Shown piece by piece: positions 18,085 to 26,642 of a stretch of 64,000 nt of DNA. The notes under the pieces were generated by a model. That model did not search any database, had not been told where the DNA came from, and was given only the letters and a program-made list of their open reading frames with translations. The stretch spans positions 1,302,001 to 1,366,000 of the forward strand of contig OY970326.1 of assembly GCA_963717155.1 (NCBI GenBank), given 5' to 3'. Source of the stretch: G963717155 sp963717155. Its GTDB lineage: Bacteria > Actinomycetota > Thermoleophilia > Gaiellales > JALYLC01. The translations under genes were made by a program, and so were the position numbers. How positions within the stretch are numbered: position 1 is the stretch's first letter; every line of letters starts with the position of its first letter.

Positions 18085-18944
18085 CCGTCACGACCAGTCG
18101 GACGCCGCAACGCGGCTTCCATGAGCGGCGGGTAGCCGGCCTCAATGTCGCCCTTGCGGGCGACGAGGCGGCCCCGCCGCTCGTGCTTCTCCACGGGCTC
18201 GGCGCGTCGTGGCAGGTCTGGCGCGCGGTGGGCGAGCGGCTGTCGCCCGAGCTTCGGGTGATCGCCGTCGACCTTCCGGGGTTCGGCCAGTCGTCGGAGC
18301 TCGCAGGCGGCAGGTTCCCGTTGCCGGAGGTCGCCGCTCGTCTCGCCGCAATGCTGGACCAGCTCGGCGTCGGGAGCCACACGATCGCGGGCCACTCGAT
18401 GGGAGGCGGCGTCGCGCTCGTGCATGCGCTCGCTCGACCCGAGGCGGTGCGAGCGATCGCGCTCGTGGCACCCGCAGGCCTGATCGCGACGGGTGACGTG
18501 CGGCGCTCGTGGCGGCTGCCGCTTGTGCACCGCGCGGGTCGTGAGATCACGCGGGTCGTGGCGCCGATGGTTCCGCGCTCGCCCGCGCTTCGCAGGCTCG
18601 CGCTCTCGCGTCTGGTCGCCGATCCTCTCGCGCTCGACGAGCAGACCATCGGCGAGCTCGCTCGCGGCTCGCGGGCCGGGCGTTCGACCGGCGCCGCCGG
18701 GACCGCCATCGTGCATGCGGGTCTGCGCGATCGGATCGACCGCGTGCGGGTCCCGGTCCTGGTCGTGTTCGGCGAGGAGGATCGGGTGATCGACCCGGCC
18801 GGAGGTCCGCGGCTCGCGGCGGCGCTTCCCTCGGCGCGGCTCCTGATGCTGCCCCGGACGGGCCACATGGCGATGATCGAGCGCCCGGACGAGGTCGCAG
18901 CCGCGATCCTCGCGTTGACGCACGAGGCCACGCCGGTTCCGTGA
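18081..18944 (+). CDS. Alpha/beta-hydrolase
   Basis: A 287-residue alpha/beta-hydrolase. The oxyanion segment is LLHGLGASW, the nucleophile elbow GHSMGGG carries Ser, the acid is probably the Asp of VVFGEEDRVIDP, and the His is in TGHMAMIERP. The substrate cannot be told from the sequence. The first canonical start (GTG 18183) would cut off the first beta strands. The upstream frame, RRVAGLNVALAG, fits the fold and begins at CTG 18081, overlapping the pnp stop as CTGA. The downstream GTG 18941 overlaps its own stop. Confidence 0.88.
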   Translation: MTVTTSRTPQRGFHERRVAGLNVALAGDEAAPPLVLLHGLGASWQVWRAVGERLSPELRVIAVDLPGFGQSSELAGGRFPLPEVAARLAAMLDQLGVGSHTIAGHSMGGGVALVHALARPEAVRAIALVAPAGLIATGDVRRSWRLPLVHRAGREITRVVAPMVPRSPALRRLALSRLVADPLALDEQTIGELARGSRAGRSTGAAGTAIVHAGLRDRIDRVRVPVLVVFGEEDRVIDPAGGPRLAAALPSARLLMLPRTGHMAMIERPDEVAAAILALTHEATPVP

Positions 18945-18952
18945 GCGCCCCC

Positions 18953-18958
18953 TACCAT
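18953..18958 (+). promoter_or_regulatory. -10 box of a possible leaderless M16 peptidase transcript
   Basis: TACCAT lies six bases before the ATG at 18965, in the same arrangement as at many other genes in this window. Confidence 0.45.
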
Positions 18959-18964
18959 GCACCG

Positions 18965-20242
18965 ATGCATCGTGTGACAACGCTCCCGGGTGGCCTCCGC
19001 GTCGCCTCGGAGCACATGGACGGGCTCCGCTCGGTCTCGGTCGGCTTCTGGATCGATGCCGGTTCCCGCGACGAGCGCCCCGACCAGCGCGGACTCGCGC
19101 ACTTCATCGAGCACCTGCTGTTCAAGGGCGGAGCGCGCCACGACGCCACTGCGATCGCCGAGCTGTTCGACGAGCTCGGCGCCGAGCTCAACGCGGCGAC
19201 CGCCAAGGACTCGACCCTGCTGTACGCGCGCGTTCTCGACGACCACCTGCCGCTCGCGCTCGACGTCATGACCGACATGCTCCGCTCGCCGTCCTGGAGC
19301 GAGATCGAGCAGGAGCGCGAGGTCGTCCTCGAGGAGATCGCGATGGTCGAGGACGCTCCGCACGATGCGGTGCACGACCTCGCCACGCTTGCGATGTTCG
19401 GCGAGGACGATCCGCTCGGCCACCCGATCCTCGGCGAGCCGACGGTGATCGGATCGGCGCAGATCGCGAACGTCGCCGAGTTCCACCGCGCTGCCTACGC
19501 AGATCCCGCGATCGTGCTGGCGGCGGCCGGCAATGTCGATCACGACGCCCTGTGCGAGCTCGCGTCCTCGCTGATGGGCCCGTCGCCGGCGGCTGCCCGG
19601 CTGCCGCATCCCCCGTCGGCCGGCGGTCTCCTTCCTGGTCGTAGGTTCCAGCTGAAGGACACCGAGCAGTTCCACGTCTCCGTCTGCGGGCCCGGGCTCG
19701 CCCGAGCCGACGACGATCGGTTCGCGCTCTCCCTGCTGGACGTGATGCTCGGCGGCACGGCCTCGTCGAGGCTGTTCCAGGAGATCCGCGAGCGACGGGG
19801 CATGGCCTACTCGGTCTACTCCTACCACTCGGCGTTCGCGGAGTGCGGCCAGGTCGGGGTGTACGTCGGGACGCGACCCGATCACCTCGAGGAGTGCCTC
19901 TCGATCGTGCGCTCCGAGACCACGGCGCTGGCAGCGGGCGACCTCCGGCCAGGCGAGCTCGAGCGCGCGAAGCGTCACCTCACTGGCCGCCTGTTCCTGG
20001 CGCTCGAGTCGACGTCCTCGCGCATGTCGCGGCTCGGCAAGAACCTGATCTCCGACACCGAGATCCTGGACCCCGACGAGGTCTCCGCACGGGTCGAGGC
20101 CGTCACGCCGGAGCAGATCGCGTCGCTCGCATCGCGGCTCTGGGCGCCCGAGCACCTCTCGGCCGCCGGCATCGGCCCCGACGAGGGCGTGTTCGACGCC
20201 GCCGTCGCCGAGGCCTGTCCGACCCTTCAGCCGGCGGCGTGA
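18965..20242 (+). CDS. M16-family zinc peptidase (processing-peptidase-like)
   Basis: 425 residues (433 if translation starts at GTG 18941, which overlaps the hydrolase stop). The inverted zinc motif HFIEH is near residue 45, and the third ligand Glu lies in the following EEIAMVEDAPHD region. The C-terminal half has the conserved RMSRLGKNLI and RERRGMAYSVYSY-like segments. This matches the single-chain bacterial relatives of mitochondrial processing peptidase, encoded between pnp and dapB in many Gram-positive bacteria. The substrate is unknown. There is no signal peptide, so it is cytoplasmic. Confidence 0.92.
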   Translation: MHRVTTLPGGLRVASEHMDGLRSVSVGFWIDAGSRDERPDQRGLAHFIEHLLFKGGARHDATAIAELFDELGAELNAATAKDSTLLYARVLDDHLPLALDVMTDMLRSPSWSEIEQEREVVLEEIAMVEDAPHDAVHDLATLAMFGEDDPLGHPILGEPTVIGSAQIANVAEFHRAAYADPAIVLAAAGNVDHDALCELASSLMGPSPAAARLPHPPSAGGLLPGRRFQLKDTEQFHVSVCGPGLARADDDRFALSLLDVMLGGTASSRLFQEIRERRGMAYSVYSYHSAFAECGQVGVYVGTRPDHLEECLSIVRSETTALAAGDLRPGELERAKRHLTGRLFLALESTSSRMSRLGKNLISDTEILDPDEVSARVEAVTPEQIASLASRLWAPEHLSAAGIGPDEGVFDAAVAEACPTLQPAA

Positions 20243-20943
20243 ACCTGCGGGTCGCCGTGTCCGGCGCGACGGGTCGCTCGGGCAGGCCCGTCGCCGACGG
20301 GGTCGCAGCCGCCGGCGACCTGGAGCTCGTCGCCCGCATCGCGCCGAGCCTGGCGGCTGGAGGGGAGGGCTTCGGCGATCTCGAGACCGCGCTCGACGCC
20401 ACACATCCCGACGTCGTGTGCGACTTCACGCGCCCAGATCTCCTCGAGTCGAGCGTGAGCGCGTGCCTGGCGAGGGGCGTTCCGCTGGTGCTCGGGACGA
20501 CCGGCATCGACGCGGCCCGCCGTGCTCGCTTCGACGCGTCGGCGCGGGAGGCCGGCATCGCGATCTTCCACGCCCCGAACTTCGCGATCGGAGCCGTGCT
20601 CGCCATGCGCTTCGCCGCCGAGGCGGCGCGCCACCTCCCGCGCGTCGAGATCATCGAGCTCCACTCCGAGCACAAGCTCGACCGGCCCTCCGGGACCGCT
20701 GCCGCGACCGCCGAGCGGATCACTCGCGAGACCGGCGCCGAGGTGCCGATCCACTCGGTGCGCCTGCCGGGCCTCGTCGCGCACCAGGAGACGCTGCTCG
20801 CCGGTGCGGGCGAGCTTCTGACGATCCGGCACGACGCGCTGTCGCGCGAGGCGTTCGTCCCCGGAGCGCTGCTCGCGATCCGCCGCGTGCGCGATCTGCC
20901 CGCCGGGCTGACCGTCGGGCTCGAGGCCCTGCTCGAATCGTGA
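20239..20943 (+). CDS. dapB: 4-hydroxy-tetrahydrodipicolinate reductase
   Basis: A 234-residue DapB, the NAD(P)H-dependent second committed step of the DAP/lysine pathway. The nucleotide-binding start VAVSGATGRSGRPV, the VLGTTG motif and the substrate loop KLDRPSGTA are present. In the catalytic motif the usual HH pair reads HS (ELHSEHK); the first, catalytic His is kept. GTG 20239 overlaps the peptidase stop. dapA follows after 23 bases, with its own -10 box in that gap. Confidence 0.93.
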   Translation: MNLRVAVSGATGRSGRPVADGVAAAGDLELVARIAPSLAAGGEGFGDLETALDATHPDVVCDFTRPDLLESSVSACLARGVPLVLGTTGIDAARRARFDASAREAGIAIFHAPNFAIGAVLAMRFAAEAARHLPRVEIIELHSEHKLDRPSGTAAATAERITRETGAEVPIHSVRLPGLVAHQETLLAGAGELLTIRHDALSREAFVPGALLAIRRVRDLPAGLTVGLEALLES

Positions 20944-20954
20944 GCGGAGCCGAC

Positions 20955-20960
20955 TACAAT
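20955..20960 (+). promoter_or_regulatory. -10 box of a leaderless dapA transcript
   Basis: TACAAT lies six bases before GTG 20967, and no Shine-Dalgarno sequence is present. This suggests dapA can be transcribed apart from dapB. Confidence 0.6.
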
Positions 20961-20966
20961 CTTCGC

Positions 20967-21890
20967 GTGTCCGCCCAGCCCGCCCCCGCGCCGCTCGGCC
21001 GCATCCTCACCGCGATGGTCACGCCGTTCGCGAGCGACGGCTCGCTCGACCTCGGTGCGTCGCGTGCGCTGGCGCGCCATCTCGTGGCCAACGGCTCCGA
21101 CGGGCTCGTGCTCGCGGGAACGACAGGTGAGGCGCCGACGCTCTCCGACGCGGAGAAGCTCGCGCTGTTCGAGGCGGTGCTCGAGGAGGTCGGCGGTGAC
21201 GCGCACATCGTCGCCAACACCGGGACGTACGACACCAGGCACTCGGCGGCGCTGACGCGCCAGGCCGCGGCCCTCGGCGTGCACGGCTTCCTCGCGGTGA
21301 CGCCGTACTACTCGAAGCCGCCCCTCGAGGGCGTGCGGCGCCACTTCGGCGCGATCGCCGACAGCGCTGGCGACCTGCCGCTCGTGCTCTACAACATCCC
21401 CCAGCGCGTCATCGTGAACGTCGATCCGGGCTCGATCATCCAGATCGCTGCGAGCCACGCGAACCTCGTGGCCGTCAAGCAGGCGACGCCCGACCCGTCG
21501 CAGGCACGGGCGATCATCGAGGCTGGGATCGCGGTCTACGCGGGCAACGACGACCTCGTGCTGCCGTTCCTCGAGCTCGGCGGCTGCGGCGGCATCTGCG
21601 TTGCGTCGCATCTCGTCGGGACGCGCTTCGTCGAGCTGTGCGACCTCGTCACGGCGGGCAAGATCGACGAGGCCCACGCGCGGAACGCACAGCTCGCGCC
21701 GCTGCTGGACGCCCTCTCCGTGACGGTCAACCCGATCCCGATCAAGACCGCGCTCGCCCTGCTCGGGCACCGCGTGGGCGGTCTGAGACTGCCGCTGATC
21801 GAGGCGAGCGCCGCCGAGCGCGTCGCCATCCAGGCCGCACTCTCCGCATTCGGCCTCACGGCCCATGCGGACGCGACGGCCACACGATGA
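20967..21890 (+). CDS. dapA: 4-hydroxy-tetrahydrodipicolinate synthase
   Basis: A 307-residue DapA, a TIM-barrel lyase that condenses pyruvate with aspartate semialdehyde. The Schiff-base Lys is in LVAVKQATPD, the pyruvate-binding loop is GTTGEAPTL, and the proton-relay Tyr lies in LYNIPQR with the second Tyr in YYSKPP. The start GTG 20967 sits right behind a TACAAT box. Its stop overlaps the rnj ATG (ATGA). The order dapB-dapA-rnj-ftsK is typical of actinobacteria. Confidence 0.96.
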   Translation: MSAQPAPAPLGRILTAMVTPFASDGSLDLGASRALARHLVANGSDGLVLAGTTGEAPTLSDAEKLALFEAVLEEVGGDAHIVANTGTYDTRHSAALTRQAAALGVHGFLAVTPYYSKPPLEGVRRHFGAIADSAGDLPLVLYNIPQRVIVNVDPGSIIQIAASHANLVAVKQATPDPSQARAIIEAGIAVYAGNDDLVLPFLELGGCGGICVASHLVGTRFVELCDLVTAGKIDEAHARNAQLAPLLDALSVTVNPIPIKTALALLGHRVGGLRLPLIEASAAERVAIQAALSAFGLTAHADATATR

Positions 21891-23548
21891 CGTCGGCCGT
21901 TCGAATCATCCCCCTCGGCGGTCTCGGCGAGGTTGGCAAGAACATGACCGTGGTCGAGCAGGATGGCGAGCGGATCCTGATCGATGCGGGTCTCAGCTTT
22001 CCGCGCGACGAGATGCTCGGCGTCGACCTCGTGCTGCCGGACTTCGGCTACCTGCGCGATGCGCCGGGCACGCTGCGCGCGGTCATCCTGACGCACGGGC
22101 ACGAGGACCACGTCGGCGCGCTGCCGTACCTGATGCGCGAGGTCGGAGTGCCCGAGGTCTGGGGCACCCGGCTGACGCTCGGACTGATCAAGTCGAAGCT
22201 CGACGAGCACGGGGTGGGCGACCACGCGAAGCTGATCGAGGTCGACCCGCGCGGCGAGCCGGTCCAGATCGGCCCGTTCAAGGCCGAGTTCGTCCGCGTG
22301 ACGCACTCGATCCCCGACGCCGTCGCGGTCGCGCTGCACACCGATCAGGGCACGCTTCTGCACACGGGCGACCTCAAGCTCGATCACACGCCGATCGACG
22401 GCCAGCGCACCGATCTGGCGAAGTTCGCCCGGCTCGGCGAGGACGGCCTCGCGCTCTTGCTGGCCGACTCGACGAACGCCGAGCGCGAGGGTGTGACCGA
22501 GAGCGAGCAGGTCGTCGCCGCCGCGCTGCGCCGCATCGTGCGCGACGCGCCGGGCCGGGTGATCGTGACCTCGTTCGCCTCGCACATCCACCGGCTGCAG
22601 GAGGTGATCGATGCCTCCGAGGGGTGCGGGCGCCAGGTCTGCGTGATCGGCCGCTCGATGGTGCGGAACCTCAACGTCGCCCGCAACCTCGGCTACGCGG
22701 AGGTCGCGGAGGGCACGCTGGTCAAGCCGGGCCGGCTCGCCGACCTCGCGCCGCGCGAGGTGACGATCCTGTGCACCGGCTCGCAGGGCGAGCCGCTCTC
22801 CGCGCTCACGCGCATGGCGTTCCGGGACCACCCAGTCGTCTCGATCCAGTCGGGCGATCTCGTGATCATGTCGGCGAAGCCGGTCCCGGGGAACGAGCTC
22901 GCGGTGTCCGACACGGTGAACGCCCTGACCCGTGCGGGCGCGACCGTGCTCCACCAGGACATCGCGCCCGTGCACGTGTCGGGCCACGGCTCCGCCGACG
23001 AGCTGAAGACGGTGCTCGCGCTCTGCCAGCCCGTCGCGTTCATCCCCGTTCACGGTGAGCGCCGCATGCTCGCGGCGCACGCGCGCCTGGCCGAGGCGAT
23101 GGGCGTCGAGCCGGCGCGCATCTTCATCTCCGACAACGGCGACGTGCTCGAGCTCGAGCGCGGGTCTGTGCGGCGCAACGGCACGGTCGAGGTGGGGATC
23201 CAGTTCGTCGACGGCCTCGCGCTCGGCGACGAGCGCGACGCCGTGCTGCGCGATCGCCGTCAGCTCTCGGCCGACGGCGCCCTGATCATCGTCGCGCAGC
23301 TGCACGGCGAGGGATCGCAGTACGAGCCCGAGGTGATCGCCCGCGGCTTCGCGCCGGAGGGTCAGCTGGCCGACGAGCTGCTCGCCAAGGTGCGCGAGGA
23401 GGCGGGCATGGTGCTCGACGACCTCGCCCGCGACGGCATCGAGGAGCACAAGCTCGTGCAGACGCACCTGCACGACGCGATCGCCGAGCTCGTCTGGAAG
23501 AGCTCGCGGCGCAGGCCGCTGATCCTGCCCGTCGTCGTCGACGTGTAG
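21887..23548 (+). CDS. rnj: Ribonuclease J
   Basis: A 553-residue RNase J, a metallo-beta-lactamase/beta-CASP nuclease with endonuclease and 5'-3' exonuclease activity in mRNA decay and rRNA processing. The zinc motif is HGHEDHVGALPY. Later ligands are in HTGDLKLD and the C-terminal VHGERRML region, and SFASHIHRLQ marks the beta-CASP domain. With PNPase (15.6 kb) and RNase Y (31.6 kb) it makes a decay set like that of Firmicutes. ATG 21887 overlaps the dapA stop. Confidence 0.96.
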   Translation: MTSAVRIIPLGGLGEVGKNMTVVEQDGERILIDAGLSFPRDEMLGVDLVLPDFGYLRDAPGTLRAVILTHGHEDHVGALPYLMREVGVPEVWGTRLTLGLIKSKLDEHGVGDHAKLIEVDPRGEPVQIGPFKAEFVRVTHSIPDAVAVALHTDQGTLLHTGDLKLDHTPIDGQRTDLAKFARLGEDGLALLLADSTNAEREGVTESEQVVAAALRRIVRDAPGRVIVTSFASHIHRLQEVIDASEGCGRQVCVIGRSMVRNLNVARNLGYAEVAEGTLVKPGRLADLAPREVTILCTGSQGEPLSALTRMAFRDHPVVSIQSGDLVIMSAKPVPGNELAVSDTVNALTRAGATVLHQDIAPVHVSGHGSADELKTVLALCQPVAFIPVHGERRMLAAHARLAEAMGVEPARIFISDNGDVLELERGSVRRNGTVEVGIQFVDGLALGDERDAVLRDRRQLSADGALIIVAQLHGEGSQYEPEVIARGFAPEGQLADELLAKVREEAGMVLDDLARDGIEEHKLVQTHLHDAIAELVWKSSRRRPLILPVVVDV

Positions 23549-23609
23549 CTCCGCCTGAGCCGAGACGGGGCTTGTAGGACTTCGCGAGGAGACGGCGAAG
23601 CCCGCTCGG

Positions 23610-26522
23610 ATGGCCGCCACTCGCCGTCCAACCAGGGCTGGGCGGAAGCCGGCGCGCAAGCCGGCCCGCAAGCCCGCTGCACGGCGCGCGAAGAAGCCGG
23701 TTCGCGAGCCCCTGCTCGCCCCGGGGCAGGGCCGCGACCTCGCAGGTCTCGTCCTGCTCGCGCTGGGCCTGTTCGCCGCGCTGGTGGAGTGGGGTGGCTA
23801 CGACGGAGCGCTAGCCGGATCCCGCCTGCACGACTGGCTCGTGTTGCTCGTTGGGCGTGCGGCGGGGCTCGCCCCGATCGTGCTCGTGGCCGGCTCGGCC
23901 GCGTTGCTCGCCCGGGTCGAGGCCCGCCGCCTCCGCCCGTTCCGTGTCGGTGGGGTGCTCGTGTGCCTCGGCCTGCTGATCGCCCTCGGCGGCTCGTCGC
24001 TCGATCGCGAGGATGCGAAGGCCCAGGGCGGACTGGTCGGCAACGCGCTGCACCACGCGTGCACCACGGTCTCGGGCGAGATCGGTGCGACGTTGCTCGC
24101 GATCGTGCTCATCGCCGGCGGCGTCCTGCTCCTGAGCGGTGCCTCCGTCGCTGCGCTGCTCTCGGGGAGCGCCCATGCCGCGCGCCGCGGCGCGCGCTCG
24201 GCGGGGATGGTCGTGCGCGCCACCGTCGAGTCGATCCCGGCTCCACGGCCTCGCCCGTCCGGTCCGACCCGCCCCGTTGCAGCGCGCGAGCTCGACGGTG
24301 AGGCGCGCTTTCCAGACGTGTTCGGACCCGGGAGCGACGAGCCGACGCCGATCGCCCACGACCTCGCCGAGGTCGACGAGCCGCTGGTCGACCTGCCGCC
24401 GCCGTTCGACCCCGATCCGGTGCCCGAGGCCGAGCCGTCCGACTCGTTCGAGCTTCCGGAGATCGTCGTCGACGGCGAGCCCGGCGACGAGCCGCCGTAC
24501 CACCTGCCCGACGCGCGCGTGCTGCGCAAGGGCACGGCCGCGATCGGCGGCGATCCGGATGCCGAGCGCATCGCGCGCACGCTGCTCGGCGCGCTCTCCG
24601 AGCACGGCGTCGAGGCCCGCCTCGTCGGCACCGTCTCCGGTCCGCGCGTCACGCGCTACGAGCTCCAGCTGGCCCCGGGCACGAAGGTCTCCCGCGTCTC
24701 CGGCCTGCGCGACGATCTCGCGTACGCGCTGGCGACCACCGAGATCCGCATCCTCGCGCCGATCCCGGGCAAGCAGGCGGTCGGCGTCGAGGTGCCGAAC
24801 CGCTCGCCGAACATCGTCACGCTCGGCGACCTCGTCTCGGTCGACCCGGGCCCCGGCGCCTCGCCGCTCTCGGTCTGGCTCGGCAAGGACATCGCCGGCC
24901 ACGTCGTGCACGCCGACCTGACGCGCATGCCGCACATGCTGATCGCCGGCACGACGGGCTCGGGCAAGTCGGGCTGCATCAACGCGATGCTCTGCTCGAT
25001 CCTGCTGCGGGCGACGCCGGACGAGGTCCGGATGATCCTCATCGACCCCAAGAAGGTCGAGCTCAACCACTACGAGACGATCCCGCACCTGCTGACGCCG
25101 GTCGTCACGAACATGAAGCACGCGGCCGCCGCGCTCCAGAACATCGTGCGCGAGATGGAGAGCCGCTACGAGATGATGGGCACGTACCGGGCGCGCAACC
25201 TGATCGAGCTGAACCGCGCGCGCCGGGCCAAGGGGCACCCGCCGCTGCCCTACGTGCTGGTCGTGATCGACGAGCTCGCCGACCTGATGATGGTCTCGCC
25301 CGCGGAGGTCGAGGACGCCATGATCCGCCTCGCGCAGAAGTCGCGCGCCGTCGGGATCCACCTCCTGCTCGCCACGCAGCGGCCGTCGGTCGACGTGATC
25401 ACGGGCATGATCAAGGCGAACGTGCCGAGCCGCATCGCGTTCGCCGTGTCGTCCCAGACCGACTCCCGCGTCATCCTCGACACCTCCGGCGCCGAGGCGC
25501 TGCTCGGCTCGGGCGACATGCTCTACAGGCCGCTCGGGACCTCGCGGCTGCAGCGCGTGCAGGGCGCCTTCATCTCCGAGGAGGAGATCGCGCTGATCGT
25601 CAAGCAGTGCCGCAGGCAGGCGGAGCCCGAGTTCGACGAGGAGCTGCTCGCCGACGCACCCGACGTCGAGACCGAGGAGCTCGACCCGGACGAGGACTCG
25701 CTGCTCGACGAGGCGATCCTGTGCGTCGCCCAGCACGAGACGGCCTCGGTGTCGCTGCTCCAACGGCGGATGCGCGTCGGCTACACGCGGGCGGGCCGGC
25801 TGATCGACATGCTCGAGCGCCGCGGGGTGATCTCCGGGTACGAGGGATCCAAGCCGCGGCGCGTGCTCGTCTCCTACGACGAGGCGCGGCGGATGGCTCG
25901 GGATCGTCGCGGGCGGGACGACCCCACCGCGCCGTATCTGCGCGGGTGGCAGGGCCCCCGCATATTCATCCTGCCGCTGGTCTGCGCGTTTCTCTCCGAG
26001 GGCCTCCTGATCCTCATCATCCCAACGGGGTCGGCAGGCGCCCCGGCATCGCTGGTCTTCCTGTTCGAGGCGACCATCCTCGGCTGGGTGTTCGGGCCGG
26101 GCCCGGGAATGCTCGCCGCGGTCGCGCCGGTGGCGACGTTCGGCGTCCTCGATGGGGCGACGTGCTCGGGGGCCGACTGCGGCCGAGCATCGCGATCGTG
26201 CTCTTCCTGGTGCTCCTTCTCGGCTTCATCGCCTGGATCGTTGGCGTCCTGCGCGCTCGCTACGGCCGCGACTAGAGCTGGTTCCAGTGCCCGCGGTGTC
26301 TGGAGCGCCTGGATCGCCCTGCGGTCTGGTGTCAGTGCGCATCACCGTACGCATCGCCTCCGGTATGCAGAAGCTGGCGCACCGACACCAGAACTCCGGC
26401 GACCGGTGCCGCTCCGTGAGTCTGCGGTCGTCCGGTGTCGTAGGGCGAGCGGGCGCCGGGGCTTCGTTGGGCTGTCGGCTGGCTCTCGAACAGGCGTCCA
26501 GCCTGCTCTTCGAGCCAACTGA
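23610..26522 (+). CDS. ftsK: DNA translocase FtsK/SpoIIIE (frame continues past the usual end)
   Basis: A septal DNA pump that clears chromosome ends from the closing division site. The basic N-terminus is followed by four membrane helices (to about residue 195) and an acidic Pro-rich linker. The motor has Walker A GTTGSGKSG from Gly447, then LIDPKKVELNHYE and Walker B LVVIDELADLMM. The winged-helix gamma domain (VSLLQRRMRVGYTRAGRLID) reads the KOPS-type polarity signals. Recognisable FtsK sequence ends near base 25,905. The same frame then runs without a stop into hydrophobic helices and on into the element at 26273, ending at 26522. That extension is either a fusion or a lost stop; the part after about 26,170 is unlikely to be natural coding sequence. 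Confidence 0.9.
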   Translation: MAATRRPTRAGRKPARKPARKPAARRAKKPVREPLLAPGQGRDLAGLVLLALGLFAALVEWGGYDGALAGSRLHDWLVLLVGRAAGLAPIVLVAGSAALLARVEARRLRPFRVGGVLVCLGLLIALGGSSLDREDAKAQGGLVGNALHHACTTVSGEIGATLLAIVLIAGGVLLLSGASVAALLSGSAHAARRGARSAGMVVRATVESIPAPRPRPSGPTRPVAARELDGEARFPDVFGPGSDEPTPIAHDLAEVDEPLVDLPPPFDPDPVPEAEPSDSFELPEIVVDGEPGDEPPYHLPDARVLRKGTAAIGGDPDAERIARTLLGALSEHGVEARLVGTVSGPRVTRYELQLAPGTKVSRVSGLRDDLAYALATTEIRILAPIPGKQAVGVEVPNRSPNIVTLGDLVSVDPGPGASPLSVWLGKDIAGHVVHADLTRMPHMLIAGTTGSGKSGCINAMLCSILLRATPDEVRMILIDPKKVELNHYETIPHLLTPVVTNMKHAAAALQNIVREMESRYEMMGTYRARNLIELNRARRAKGHPPLPYVLVVIDELADLMMVSPAEVEDAMIRLAQKSRAVGIHLLLATQRPSVDVITGMIKANVPSRIAFAVSSQTDSRVILDTSGAEALLGSGDMLYRPLGTSRLQRVQGAFISEEEIALIVKQCRRQAEPEFDEELLADAPDVETEELDPDEDSLLDEAILCVAQHETASVSLLQRRMRVGYTRAGRLIDMLERRGVISGYEGSKPRRVLVSYDEARRMARDRRGRDDPTAPYLRGWQGPRIFILPLVCAFLSEGLLILIIPTGSAGAPASLVFLFEATILGWVFGPGPGMLAAVAPVATFGVLDGATCSGADCGRASRSCSSWCSFSASSPGSLASCALATAATRAGSSARGVWSAWIALRSGVSAHHRTHRLRYAEAGAPTPELRRPVPLRESAVVRCRRASGRRGFVGLSAGSRTGVQPALRAN
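25891..26275 (+). other. Small membrane-protein segment behind FtsK, frameshifted
   Basis: Three hydrophobic helices follow the FtsK gamma domain. Two are in the FtsK frame (RIFILPLVCAFLSEGLLILI, then ASLVFLFEATILGWVFG). The third is in another frame (IAIVLFLVLLLGFIAWIVG) and ends in RARYGRD and TAG 26273-26275. A frameshift near 26,160-26,185 would join them into a ~125-residue membrane protein starting at ATG 25891. The closing TAG is formed by the first bases of the inverted-repeat element, so the element may have cut the gene short. Function unknown. Confidence 0.45.
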
Positions 26523-26580
26523 CACCCCTGCTCGCTCCAGACACCCGAGCCGCGATGCGCTCAGTCTGGAACTAGCTCTA
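26273..26580. mobile_element. 308-bp element with terminal inverted repeats (MITE-like)
   Basis: This fills most of the 367-base gap between the ftsK region and the rodZ-like gene. The ends are TA plus GAGCTGGTTCCAG (26275-26287) and CTGGAACTAGCTC (26566-26578) plus TA, a 13-bp inverted repeat with one mismatch flanked by a TA on each side. A second, perfect 13-bp pair lies inside (26295-26307 and 26533-26545). An internal hairpin pairs TCTGGTGTC (26325-26333) with GACACCAGA (26384-26392). No transposase frame is present. TA target duplication fits an IS630/Tc1-type or some IS5-type transposase; that assignment is inference. Confidence 0.6.
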
Positions 26581-26606
26581 AGGAGCCATATCCGGGGTCG
26601 ATCGGT

Positions 26607-26612
26607 TAGCAT
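26607..26612 (+). promoter_or_regulatory. Candidate -10 box for the rodZ-like gene
   Basis: TAGCAT lies 30 bases before ATG 26643, just outside the inverted-repeat element. A GGGTC/GACCC pairing follows in the short leader. Confidence 0.35.
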
Positions 26613-26642
26613 GGCCCGGGGTCCCGAGTGGCCCCGACCCAT

